A stretch of DNA of 31,531 bases from a virus. Both the position numbers and the translations under genes were made by a program. Shown here one piece after another: positions 1-7,080 of the stretch (its first letter is position 1; each line of letters opens with the position of its first letter). The stretch spans positions 1 to 31,531 of IMG/VR virus record IMGVR_UViG_3300025889_000572; one strand, written 5' to 3'. The notes beneath the pieces were generated by a model, which saw only the letters and a program-made list of their open reading frames with translations, ran no database searches and was not told the origin of the DNA.

Positions 1-554
1 CTGACGATTCTGAGGTAACATGGCATTACCCGGTTGGTGACGCCAGTGCGGATATCACCAACTATGTTACATATAACTATTTAGAGGATAACTGGACAAT
101 CGGAACACTGGACCGGGGGGCATACATCCATGCTCCAACGAAAGAGTATCCGGTTGCGGCGTCAAACAGCCTGTCAGACATAGACAACAACTTTCTGTAC
201 CTGCATGAGTTTGGGCACAGCGCTGACGGTGATCCTCTAAACGCCTTTGTAGCTTCTGGGGGAATTGGCTTGGGCGATGGCGAGTCATTCATGTCGATAA
301 GGCGCGTGATACCGGATTTTACCTTCCGGGGCACAACCTCTGCCGCAGACTTGTCAATGGAGGTTCTTGGCAAGGATTTCCCGCTCAACACAGAAACAGT
401 GCTGGATACAGCATCAATAGATAACACCACGGGCCAGTATCATTTGCGAGCCAGAGCTAGAGAAGTGATCGTCAAGATCAACACGAATGGCTCGGATTAC
501 GGCTGGACGTTGGGGGATTTGCGCTTTGACATACGCACGGACGGTCGCCGCTAA
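1..554 (+). CDS. Tail hub / packaged-DNA stabilization protein (P22 gp10-like), 3' part
   Basis: The reading frame is open from base 3 to the TAA at 552-554, so the window holds only the C-terminal ~183 residues of a gene that starts upstream. The visible part has the arrangement I associate with P22 gp10-type hub proteins, which close the portal channel and connect it to the tail: a segment like SEVTWHYPVG, then a YVTYNYLEDNWTIGTLDRGA block, an LYLHEFG block, and a GDGESFMSIRRVIPDF block. These beta-rich, Trp/Tyr-rich repeats are typical of that family. Its position just before small virion genes and large internal proteins fits a tail accessory role. The TAA overlaps the next ATG by one base (TAATG), which suggests translational coupling. 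The family call rests on pattern recognition; another beta-propeller-like tail protein is possible. Confidence 0.62.
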   Translation, partial: DDSEVTWHYPVGDASADITNYVTYNYLEDNWTIGTLDRGAYIHAPTKEYPVAASNSLSDIDNNFLYLHEFGHSADGDPLNAFVASGGIGLGDGESFMSIRRVIPDFTFRGTTSAADLSMEVLGKDFPLNTETVLDTASIDNTTGQYHLRARAREVIVKINTNGSDYGWTLGDLRFDIRTDGRR

Positions 555-751
555 TGCCTAGATATACGACATTGCCGGTAGCGACCCGCGAGTATGAGCA
601 ACAGAATGAGCAGGTTGCGCGCAGGACGATAGAGCAGTCCTTGCAGGACATCTCCAGCACGGTCGAGGGCAATACAAACAAGACCAACAAGGACTCATCA
701 CTGGCCTTGCGCCGGTTCCAGTTCCTGTTAATGGGGGCGAGTAGTGGCTGA
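554..751 (+). CDS. Small virion-operon protein, 65 aa, unknown function
   Basis: The ATG lies inside the TAATG junction with the tail hub gene, and the stop overlaps the next start, so translation of the three genes is probably coupled. The protein is polar and helical: after MPRYTTLPVATREYEQQNE comes a segment rich in Glu, Gln, Arg and Thr that could form a short coiled coil (about residues 15-50), ending in a Phe/Leu-rich tail. Small proteins with a similar N-terminus recur between the hub gene and later tail genes in marine podovirus-type phages, so a minor structural or assembly role is likely. No enzymatic motif is visible. Confidence 0.6.
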   Translation: MPRYTTLPVATREYEQQNEQVARRTIEQSLQDISSTVEGNTNKTNKDSSLALRRFQFLLMGASSG

Positions 752-1073
752 CGTAATCAAGGTATTGGGTCAGTCGGCTCCCGCGGCAACCACGACAACC
801 ACCTTGTACACGGTGCCGAACCTCAATCAAACCACCGTTAGCTCGCTGGTTATCTGCAACAGAACAGGCGGCGCCCTCACTTATCGCGTGAGCGTGCATG
901 TTGCGGATGCGGCGGCTGACGACAAGCAGTATCTATATTACGACAAGACCCTTGCGGCAAACGAGACATTCTCTGCCGTGCTAGGGCTGACTCTCAATCA
1001 AAGCGACGTGGTCAAGGTGTATGCGAGTAACACCGGCCTTAGCTTTAACATGTTTGGTGTAGAGACAAGCTAA
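744..1073 (+). CDS. Small beta-sandwich-type virion protein, 109 aa
   Basis: The GTG start at 744 overlaps the preceding stop by 8 bp, and the TAA overlaps the next ATG by one base (TAATG). The sequence alternates short hydrophobic strands with Thr/Ser/Asn turns (for example LYTVPNLNQTTVSSLVICN and YRVSVHVADAA), and has a DKQYLYYDKTLAANETF segment. This resembles an Ig-like or jelly-roll head/tail decoration module seen as a small gene in many phage tail operons. There is no signal peptide or catalytic motif. A minor virion component is the best reading; the exact location in the particle is unknown. Confidence 0.6.
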   Translation: MADVIKVLGQSAPAATTTTTLYTVPNLNQTTVSSLVICNRTGGALTYRVSVHVADAAADDKQYLYYDKTLAANETFSAVLGLTLNQSDVVKVYASNTGLSFNMFGVETS

Positions 1074-4000
1074 TGAATCAATACCCAGCGAAACCGATAA
1101 TGGACGAAATGGCGAAGTATGGCCGCTACGGCGATACCATGCTGGTCCATATGAACCCCGTGGAAGTAGCGGGGATTGCGTCCTTGGTTCCCGGCGGAAA
1201 GCTGACCACAAACCCCGTCACAGGACAGCCAGAGGCGTTTCTCCCCCTGCTGTTTGGTCTTGCTGGTGGAGCGTTTGGCCTCGGCACGCTGGGCACGGCG
1301 GCTCTGACCGGAATCGGCACGGCGGCGGTAACGGGCGATCTCAAGCGCGGATTGCTAGCTGGCCTGACCTCTGGCTTGACAGCGGGAATCGGCGAAGGGC
1401 TTGCGGAGGGTCTTGATGTCGCTACAGAGGGCGTGGATGCAGTCGCTACCGGCGCAGAGGTGGCCAGTCAGGCCGTAACAGATGCTTCTACTCAGGGATT
1501 GGCTGGCTTGACGGATTATACGGGTCAAGCCGCTGATATGGCCCAGAAGATTTCAGATGTCGGCGGTTATGCGCCCGTTGACTATATGGCTCAGGCGCAA
1601 AGCATTGCAGACACTACCGCTCAGGCAGTAGCTCCTGCGGTAAGAGCGCCCAATATGAGCGATCAGATATTTGGCTCCGCAGAAGGCATCGTCCAAGAGG
1701 GGATTGGAAAGCTCGGAACCAGCGGACAGCTTGTCGGCGCAATGACAGCCGAGGGCGTGTCCCAGCAAATGCAGACCCAGCAGGACTTTGAGCGCCAGCA
1801 AGCGGCTAGGCGGGAAGAGTCAGAGGCCAAAAAGATGCAGGCATACGATGACCTGCAAGGCGCCTATGCAATGGCACAGCCCGGAGCACAGCGTGGCTAT
1901 AGCCCATATCGCTCCATGATGAGCAGAAACACTCCCCCGCCATTTGTCCCCGGCATGCAGGAGGGCGGGGTGGTTAATACAAACGGCATCGACGTTCCCG
2001 GCATGACGAGTTTTGAGGCTTGGTTGGCTGGCCCCGGAGCAATGTATGCTTCAGATCCTACTGATGCTCAGTATGCGGCGTATGCGGCGTTTTTGTCAGG
2101 AACCGGCACAGGCACCACAGACACTACGGGCACCACAGACACCACAGACACCACAGGCACCACAGATACCATAAGCACTCCGGCCCCTATTAGCACGGTC
2201 CCGAGCGAGGATGAGGTCCGCGTTCTTAATATCGCAGGCAGGGGAGATATCTTAGGTCGGGAAGACCAGCTAATTCTTGAGGGATACTACAACCGACTTG
2301 CTTTGGCGAACCAGCAGGCAGATGAGGCGGACGCGGCTGTTGCGGCAGAGGAAAACACGCTTTACATCCCAGAAGGGGCGACCAATGCAGAGGCATTGCA
2401 GGCACTCCGGCAGGCAAACTTGGTCCCAACAGATGCCTACAACTGGCTCATGCGTCACTACCGGGAAAGCGGCACGGGTGACAGCCAATACTTTGCAAGT
2501 GAAAATTTCCCCGGCGTCGAAGAGTGGCTTGCAAGCACGGACTTTAACGAGGAAAACAAGAACTATCTGCGCCAGATTTTGCCTTTGATCCAGCAAGGCG
2601 CGACAACCGGCATTCCTCTGACCGGCGGAGCGGGTAGCGTTGAGGACATTGTTGCGTACAACCCATTCGGCGGGACGTATTACGGCGGAGGCGCCAACCC
2701 CGGATATGGCGGCTTAGACCCCGTAACCATCCAGAAAAATCTGCGCGGCGGCGTATCCGTAGCCCCACCAAGGGACTACATGCCCGGTTTTGAGCCGGAG
2801 TTCAGCTACTTCCAAGAAGACCCGAACAGGCTTGACATCCCGAGTCGCGCATTTAGACCAACCGCAAGGCGATTCTTTAACTATGGCGAGGGTTACTTTG
2901 ACCCAATCATGGAAGAGCAGGCTTATCTTGATCAGCTTGCCGAGTACTACACCAAGCTGGGCGGCTATGGCCCAGAATCTGTGACCTACCCGACCGAGAC
3001 GGATTCTACAGAAGATGATCCAGACAATGTCGGTGGTGACGACACCACTGGCGGTGGTGGCGACACGACTCAGGCGCCGACGATCACTAGAGATGAAATT
3101 AACGCTCTTTATCAGGAGTTGTTCGGTCGGGACGCTTTGGACGCCGGGGCCAACTACTGGATGAGCGAGGTTGTCAGCGGGAATGTGTCCAAGGATAAGC
3201 TCCGAGAGGCGCTTATTGCTAGTGCGCAAGGTTCTGACCGCGAGTACTACGAGCAGAATGTGCTTGGTCAGGGCGGTGACGATACCACCACCACCACCGG
3301 AGGCGGAGAAACTGGTGGCGGTCTGGTGAGCAGGTCGCAAATTGATGCCCTTTATCAGGAGCTGTTTGGCAGAAACGCTCAAGATGCGGGGGCCAACTAC
3401 TGGATGGATCAGGTAAACAGCGGAAACATTGCCGTTGACGACTTGAGAGAAGCGCTGATTTCCGGGGCGCAAGGCTCTGACCGCGAGTACTATGAAAAGA
3501 ATGTCCTTGGTCAGGGCGGTGACACCACCACAACCGACACCACTGGCGGCGGAGACACCACTGGCGGCGTAGGTGATGGTGGAGAAGCCGCCACAAATTA
3601 CGGCTCGTATGGAAACCCGCTAACCACATACTCCAGCGCACAAAGAGACAATTACATATACCGAATGCTGGACGTATCAGGGATGGGCGGCGACTACGAT
3701 CCCGTGGAGGGCGGCAAGCTATCTGGGCAAGAGCGGGGGGCGCAGAAAGAGCGTGCCAAGCTGGTAGTGCGAGATATGTTCAACAGGTATCTCGGCAGGG
3801 AGCCTGATAGAGAGGCAAGTGAATACTACGCAGAGCAAATACTGAAGGGCAACTCGCTCAAGGTTTCCGCAAGAAACTTTGACAGGGTGGTCAGGGAAAT
3901 TATGAACTCTCCCGAAGGCCAAGCATACGCCGCGGCGGTAGAGGCCGGAACAGCCAATATCCCAGACAGGACGATGCCCGGAGGCAACTATACCTACACC

Positions 4001-5050
4001 GACATCGACGCATGGATGTCTGGCGACCCCGCCTCAAAGCTACCGGACCTTGACCCGACTCCAGACTCGGAGGGTTACTACAGCCCCGCAAATGCACGCG
4101 ACGTAGACCCGTTCTTGTGGTCGAAGCGCGGCTCTTTTTCTGGCTACAAGGTCAAGGCAGACTCCAAGGCAGAAATACCTGTCAGTGATTTTGCCAGCAC
4201 TCTGGCCGGCCAAACTGGGCGCTATGGCGGTCGAATGATTTTTGACCCAGAAACCGGAACGATATACGAAGGCATTACCGATGACATGTCTCAGGCAGAG
4301 CGCGATGCGTTTACGGCCGGCATTGAAGACATGAGAAGCAAAAATTCACTTCCTATGGGTATAGACCCGAGCCTGATGACTGATGTAGAAAAAATACGAA
4401 GCAAGTCGCTTTATGGAGGTCTTGGTAGAACCGATTACAGAATCGGTAACACCCATTACTTTGTTGATGATGAAGGGAATATCGTAAGCTACCAGATTAA
4501 ACCAGTTAAGTACAGCAATACGCCGAAATTCAAGGGCATGAACAAGGGTGGCACCGTGCCGCTGAGAACCTCTATGGGCGAAACCGAGGTGACGGCTGGC
4601 GGTATTGCAAATGTGCCCACCGAGTTCACAGCATCCATGCCATCTGAGCAGGAGTTCAGCATGGTAGCGGCGGCAGTGCTTGGCCGGCTAGAAAACCCCG
4701 ACCCTATTATTGACATGTTTGTTAAAAAATACGGGCCTGAAATGTTCCAGCGGGTTCGCGAATTTGTCTTACAGAATGTAGCGCCCAACGCTCAGACGGA
4801 GGGGATGATCCGCGGCCAAGGCGGTGGTATGGATGACAAGGTTCCCGGCATGATCGGAGATCAACAGCCTGTCGCTGTTTCGCCGGGAGAATTTATTGTC
4901 CCTGCTGATGTCGTGTCAGGATTAGGCGATGGAAGCTCTGACGCTGGAGCGGAAAAGCTAGACCAGATGATGGACCGAGTCAGAATGGCTCGCGGCGGTA
5001 ACACAAAACAAGCCCCGTCTATTGACGCAGATAGAATGATGCCTGCATGA
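1073..5050 (+). CDS. Large structural protein with DUF4214 repeats, 1325 aa
   Basis: The N-terminus (residues ~15-60, containing HMNPVEVAGIASLVPGG and a TNPVTGQPEAFLPLL stretch) is a pattern I recognise from virion proteins of marine podovirus-type phages. Residues ~60-115 are Gly/Ala/Leu-rich and could insert in a membrane. Thr/Asp-Gly linkers at ~340-368 and ~650-670 separate globular parts. Two near-identical DUF4214 units begin at residues 671 and 752 (core LYQELFGR...GANYWM), and a degenerate third lies near 899-955. The C-terminal ~70 residues contain VAVSPGEFIVPADVVSGLGD, also typical of such phage proteins. Motifs of the form MxxGGxV occur at residues 295, 1156 and 1305. The gene overlaps the next by 4 bp (ATGA). 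A tail-tip, fibre-like or ejected protein is plausible; the exact role is unknown. Confidence 0.75.
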   Translation: MNQYPAKPIMDEMAKYGRYGDTMLVHMNPVEVAGIASLVPGGKLTTNPVTGQPEAFLPLLFGLAGGAFGLGTLGTAALTGIGTAAVTGDLKRGLLAGLTSGLTAGIGEGLAEGLDVATEGVDAVATGAEVASQAVTDASTQGLAGLTDYTGQAADMAQKISDVGGYAPVDYMAQAQSIADTTAQAVAPAVRAPNMSDQIFGSAEGIVQEGIGKLGTSGQLVGAMTAEGVSQQMQTQQDFERQQAARREESEAKKMQAYDDLQGAYAMAQPGAQRGYSPYRSMMSRNTPPPFVPGMQEGGVVNTNGIDVPGMTSFEAWLAGPGAMYASDPTDAQYAAYAAFLSGTGTGTTDTTGTTDTTDTTGTTDTISTPAPISTVPSEDEVRVLNIAGRGDILGREDQLILEGYYNRLALANQQADEADAAVAAEENTLYIPEGATNAEALQALRQANLVPTDAYNWLMRHYRESGTGDSQYFASENFPGVEEWLASTDFNEENKNYLRQILPLIQQGATTGIPLTGGAGSVEDIVAYNPFGGTYYGGGANPGYGGLDPVTIQKNLRGGVSVAPPRDYMPGFEPEFSYFQEDPNRLDIPSRAFRPTARRFFNYGEGYFDPIMEEQAYLDQLAEYYTKLGGYGPESVTYPTETDSTEDDPDNVGGDDTTGGGGDTTQAPTITRDEINALYQELFGRDALDAGANYWMSEVVSGNVSKDKLREALIASAQGSDREYYEQNVLGQGGDDTTTTTGGGETGGGLVSRSQIDALYQELFGRNAQDAGANYWMDQVNSGNIAVDDLREALISGAQGSDREYYEKNVLGQGGDTTTTDTTGGGDTTGGVGDGGEAATNYGSYGNPLTTYSSAQRDNYIYRMLDVSGMGGDYDPVEGGKLSGQERGAQKERAKLVVRDMFNRYLGREPDREASEYYAEQILKGNSLKVSARNFDRVVREIMNSPEGQAYAAAVEAGTANIPDRTMPGGNYTYTDIDAWMSGDPASKLPDLDPTPDSEGYYSPANARDVDPFLWSKRGSFSGYKVKADSKAEIPVSDFASTLAGQTGRYGGRMIFDPETGTIYEGITDDMSQAERDAFTAGIEDMRSKNSLPMGIDPSLMTDVEKIRSKSLYGGLGRTDYRIGNTHYFVDDEGNIVSYQIKPVKYSNTPKFKGMNKGGTVPLRTSMGETEVTAGGIANVPTEFTASMPSEQEFSMVAAAVLGRLENPDPIIDMFVKKYGPEMFQRVREFVLQNVAPNAQTEGMIRGQGGGMDDKVPGMIGDQQPVAVSPGEFIVPADVVSGLGDGSSDAGAEKLDQMMDRVRMARGGNTKQAPSIDADRMMPA
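2104..2178 (+). repeat. Thr/Gly/Asp-coding tandem repeat (ACCACAGACACC-type)
   Basis: The bases encode a low-complexity run of Thr, Gly and Asp (residues ~344-368 of the 1325-aa virion protein) built from repeated ACCACAGAC/GGCACC units. Similar codon runs recur in the linkers at about 3030-3070, 3270-3320 and 3510-3580. Such runs usually form flexible linkers and are prone to slippage length change. Confidence 0.8.
3083..3519 (+). repeat. Two tandem DUF4214 units, period 243 bp
   Basis: Two in-frame copies start at 3083 and 3326, exactly 81 codons apart. Both contain LYQELFGR, GANYWM, LREALI and a GSDREYYE-(Q/K)-NVLGQGGD ending. They share long identical DNA tracts around GGGGCCAACTACTGGATG and GACCGCGAGTACTA, which points to a recent internal duplication. 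Confidence 0.85.
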
Positions 5051-5460
5051 AAATAAGCCTAGTGCCGCTGGAACACGCTTCCATTGCTTGGAATCAAGCG
5101 AGGCACTGGCTTGAGCCGGCTGTAGAGACTGCCAACGGTCGATGGACGATGGAGCATCTTTGCGCGGCGGTGATGATGGGTAATACTCAGCTCTGGATTG
5201 CATTTGATGATGAAAAGGTCTGGGGCGCAGTAACCACGGAGGTCACTCGATACCCTGCAAGGACGATGCTTTCGATGCATTTTTTGGGTGGAGAGAGCTT
5301 TGAAGACTGGTATGGCGACATGCTTGATAACTTGACTCGATATGCCAAGGACGCAGGGTGCGACGGCATAGAGGGTATAGCCCGCTTCGGTTTCTGGAAG
5401 TGGCTGAAGGACGACGGATTTAATAAAACATCTGCATTTTATGAAAAGGAGATAGTGTGA
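5047..5460 (+). CDS. GNAT-like N-acyltransferase, 137 aa (first of a pair)
   Basis: The ATG overlaps the stop of the preceding gene by 4 bp (ATGA). The protein has the strand-helix order of a small GNAT fold: an N-terminal MKISLVPLEHASIAW strand-helix, the central strands around QLWIAFDDEKVWGAVTTEV, a helix after the GGES turn near residue 80, and C-terminal GCDGIEGIARFGFWKWLKDDGF. GNAT enzymes transfer an acyl group from acyl-CoA to an amine. The usual (R/Q)xxGx(G/A) acetyl-CoA loop is not clearly preserved, so catalytic activity is uncertain. Proteins like this are found inside virion gene clusters of other podovirus-type phages, where the substrate is unknown. It is directly followed by a second GNAT-like gene. 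Confidence 0.6.
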   Translation: MKISLVPLEHASIAWNQARHWLEPAVETANGRWTMEHLCAAVMMGNTQLWIAFDDEKVWGAVTTEVTRYPARTMLSMHFLGGESFEDWYGDMLDNLTRYAKDAGCDGIEGIARFGFWKWLKDDGFNKTSAFYEKEIV

Positions 5461-5924
5461 GCGCGTTTAGCTTGCGTTTAATGGAGCACAGAGACGCTCC
5501 ACTGGTTGCCAAGTTGCTGTCTATGTACTTGAGTTCCTCTAAGTATGCAAACCGCGTCCTTAGCGCAGAAAAACTGCCAATGACTATCTTTAATGTAATA
5601 GAGCTAGACCAAAACTTAGGTTTGGTTGTTGATGACAACTCAGGCGTGGGAAGAGGCGCGTTTCTTGGGGGGTTGTTTTCTAATCCCCTCTTTGATGGGG
5701 ATGACGCTCTGGAGTACGGATTTGCGCTAGACCCAGAAATGAGACAGCACACAAGAGAGGCGACAAAAGCGGTGATTCGTGCGTTTGAGGATTGGGCTAA
5801 AGAAAAAGGGGCGATGGAAGTTAAGTACACCATCGGCTCAGGGATTCCCGGCAAGACGCTGGAAAGTATTTTTGATGAAACTGGATACGAGCGATTTGGA
5901 TATTGCGCTCGTAAGGAGATATAA
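5457..5924 (+). CDS. GNAT-like N-acyltransferase, 155 aa (second of a pair)
   Basis: The start is GTG at 5457, overlapping the previous TGA by 4 bp (GTGA). Features consistent with a GNAT fold are the N-terminal FSLRLMEHRDAPLVAKLLS strand-helix, the central strand pair around LGLVVDD and GAFLGGLFS, EYGFALDPEMRQHTREATKAV (the place where GNATs bind CoA pyrophosphate, here with MRQHTREA instead of a canonical QxxGxG/A), and a C-terminal FDETGYERFGYCARKEI. It differs enough from the 137-aa neighbour that a recent duplication is unlikely. The substrate could be a virion protein or a host component; nothing in the sequence decides. The next gene starts immediately after the stop, with AAGGAG in the last codons as its ribosome binding site. 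Confidence 0.6.
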   Translation: MSAFSLRLMEHRDAPLVAKLLSMYLSSSKYANRVLSAEKLPMTIFNVIELDQNLGLVVDDNSGVGRGAFLGGLFSNPLFDGDDALEYGFALDPEMRQHTREATKAVIRAFEDWAKEKGAMEVKYTIGSGIPGKTLESIFDETGYERFGYCARKEI

Positions 5925-7070
5925 ATGTGCGGCGGAGGCGGATCGTCCGGACCAACTGAGTCAACAGTAACCCAAACAAATCTGCCTGAGTACGCAGAAC
6001 CCTACTACCGCGACCTATTAGCCCGAACAGGCTATGAGAGTGCGGTTCCGTACCAGACGTTCCGAGGCCCGCGCCTTGAGTACTTCCGCCCGGAAGAGCA
6101 GACAGCCATGCGTCGGATGCGTGATCTGGGCATGTCGGGTACTCCAGTCGAGCTTGAAATGGCCGGGCAAATAGCGGCCCAGACAGGACTCGGCAACCCT
6201 TACGCAGAGACCATGCTGGAGACAACAATGCGGGCGCAAGAAATGCCCGGATACGCCAGCACATTTAGGCAAGGAAATGTTTATAGCGGGTACCAACCTC
6301 AGTTCATGACTGACCAAGGCGTCATGCAGGCGTACATGAACCCTTATACCAAACTTGTCACAGACCCGATGGTTCGCGAGGCACGCCGTCAATCAGAGAT
6401 TAGCGGCCAACAGCTTGGTTTGCAGTCTGCTGGCATTGGTGGTCTGGGCGGCTACCGCGAGGCCATCATGCAGGCAGAGCGGGAGAAAAACCTCCAACAG
6501 CAGATCGGCGATATCTACGGAGCTGGATTACAGCAGGCGTACCAGCAGGCAACGGGCGCATACCAGTTTGGCGAGCAGGCCAGACAGCAGGCGGCGGGCA
6601 TGGGTATGGATGCCGCAAGAATCGAGCAGGCTGGTCGCATTGCAGAAGAGCAAGCTAGAAGCCGTGCCGCAGAGATGAACTTTGCGCAAGCCCAGAGAGC
6701 GGCGCAACTTGGCCAGTCGGCTTATGCGCAGTTGCTGGGCGGAGAACAGCAAAGGCTGGCTTCGGCTGGCATGCTCGGCGACTTTGTCGGACAGCGCCAG
6801 CAGATGGAGCTGGAGCGGCTCAGGGCTATGCAGACTGCGGGGCAGATCGAGAGAGAACTGCGCCAGCGCGGTCTGGATATCGGGTACTCCGACTTCCTTC
6901 GCCAGCAGGCGTACCCAAGAGAGAATCTGGCGTTCTACAGCTCTATGTTGCAGGGCATACCGATTGCGCCGGGACAGATATCACAATCATATGGCATCAC
7001 CCCGTCCATGACCCAGCAGTTGCTGGGCGCCGGTATCGCGGGTGTTGGCCTGTACAACGCATTTCGATAG
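5925..7070 (+). CDS. Internal virion-type protein, 381 aa, Gln/Ala-rich helical
   Basis: ATG 5925 has a good AAGGAG site 7 bases upstream. The protein starts MCGGGGSSGP, with no signal peptide, followed by a Tyr/Pro-rich part (residues ~20-140). A long Gln/Ala/Arg-rich helical region (~150-320) has strong coiled-coil character. A short Gly/Ala hydrophobic segment near the C-terminus (LLGAGIAGVGLYNAF) could contact a membrane. This resembles, in kind and position, T7 gp14-like ejection proteins, which are small, helical, Ala/Gln-rich and precede two larger core proteins. There is no clear sequence similarity to T7 gp14 that I can show, so the role is inferred from composition and from the two large genes that follow. 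Confidence 0.65.
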   Translation: MCGGGGSSGPTESTVTQTNLPEYAEPYYRDLLARTGYESAVPYQTFRGPRLEYFRPEEQTAMRRMRDLGMSGTPVELEMAGQIAAQTGLGNPYAETMLETTMRAQEMPGYASTFRQGNVYSGYQPQFMTDQGVMQAYMNPYTKLVTDPMVREARRQSEISGQQLGLQSAGIGGLGGYREAIMQAEREKNLQQQIGDIYGAGLQQAYQQATGAYQFGEQARQQAAGMGMDAARIEQAGRIAEEQARSRAAEMNFAQAQRAAQLGQSAYAQLLGGEQQRLASAGMLGDFVGQRQQMELERLRAMQTAGQIERELRQRGLDIGYSDFLRQQAYPRENLAFYSSMLQGIPIAPGQISQSYGITPSMTQQLLGAGIAGVGLYNAFR

Positions 7071-7080
7071 GGGCTAGCTG

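Noticed and set aside
2101-2178. Regular short repeats that could be taken for a CRISPR array
   Set aside because: The repeats have no spacers of constant length and are in-frame Thr/Gly/Asp codons of a structural gene.
2714-3472. 252-aa open frame on the - strand opposite the DUF4214 repeats
   Set aside because: It is antisense to a clearly coding repeat region, with Val/Ser/Leu composition set by the opposite strand, no ribosome-binding site and no neighbours in its direction.
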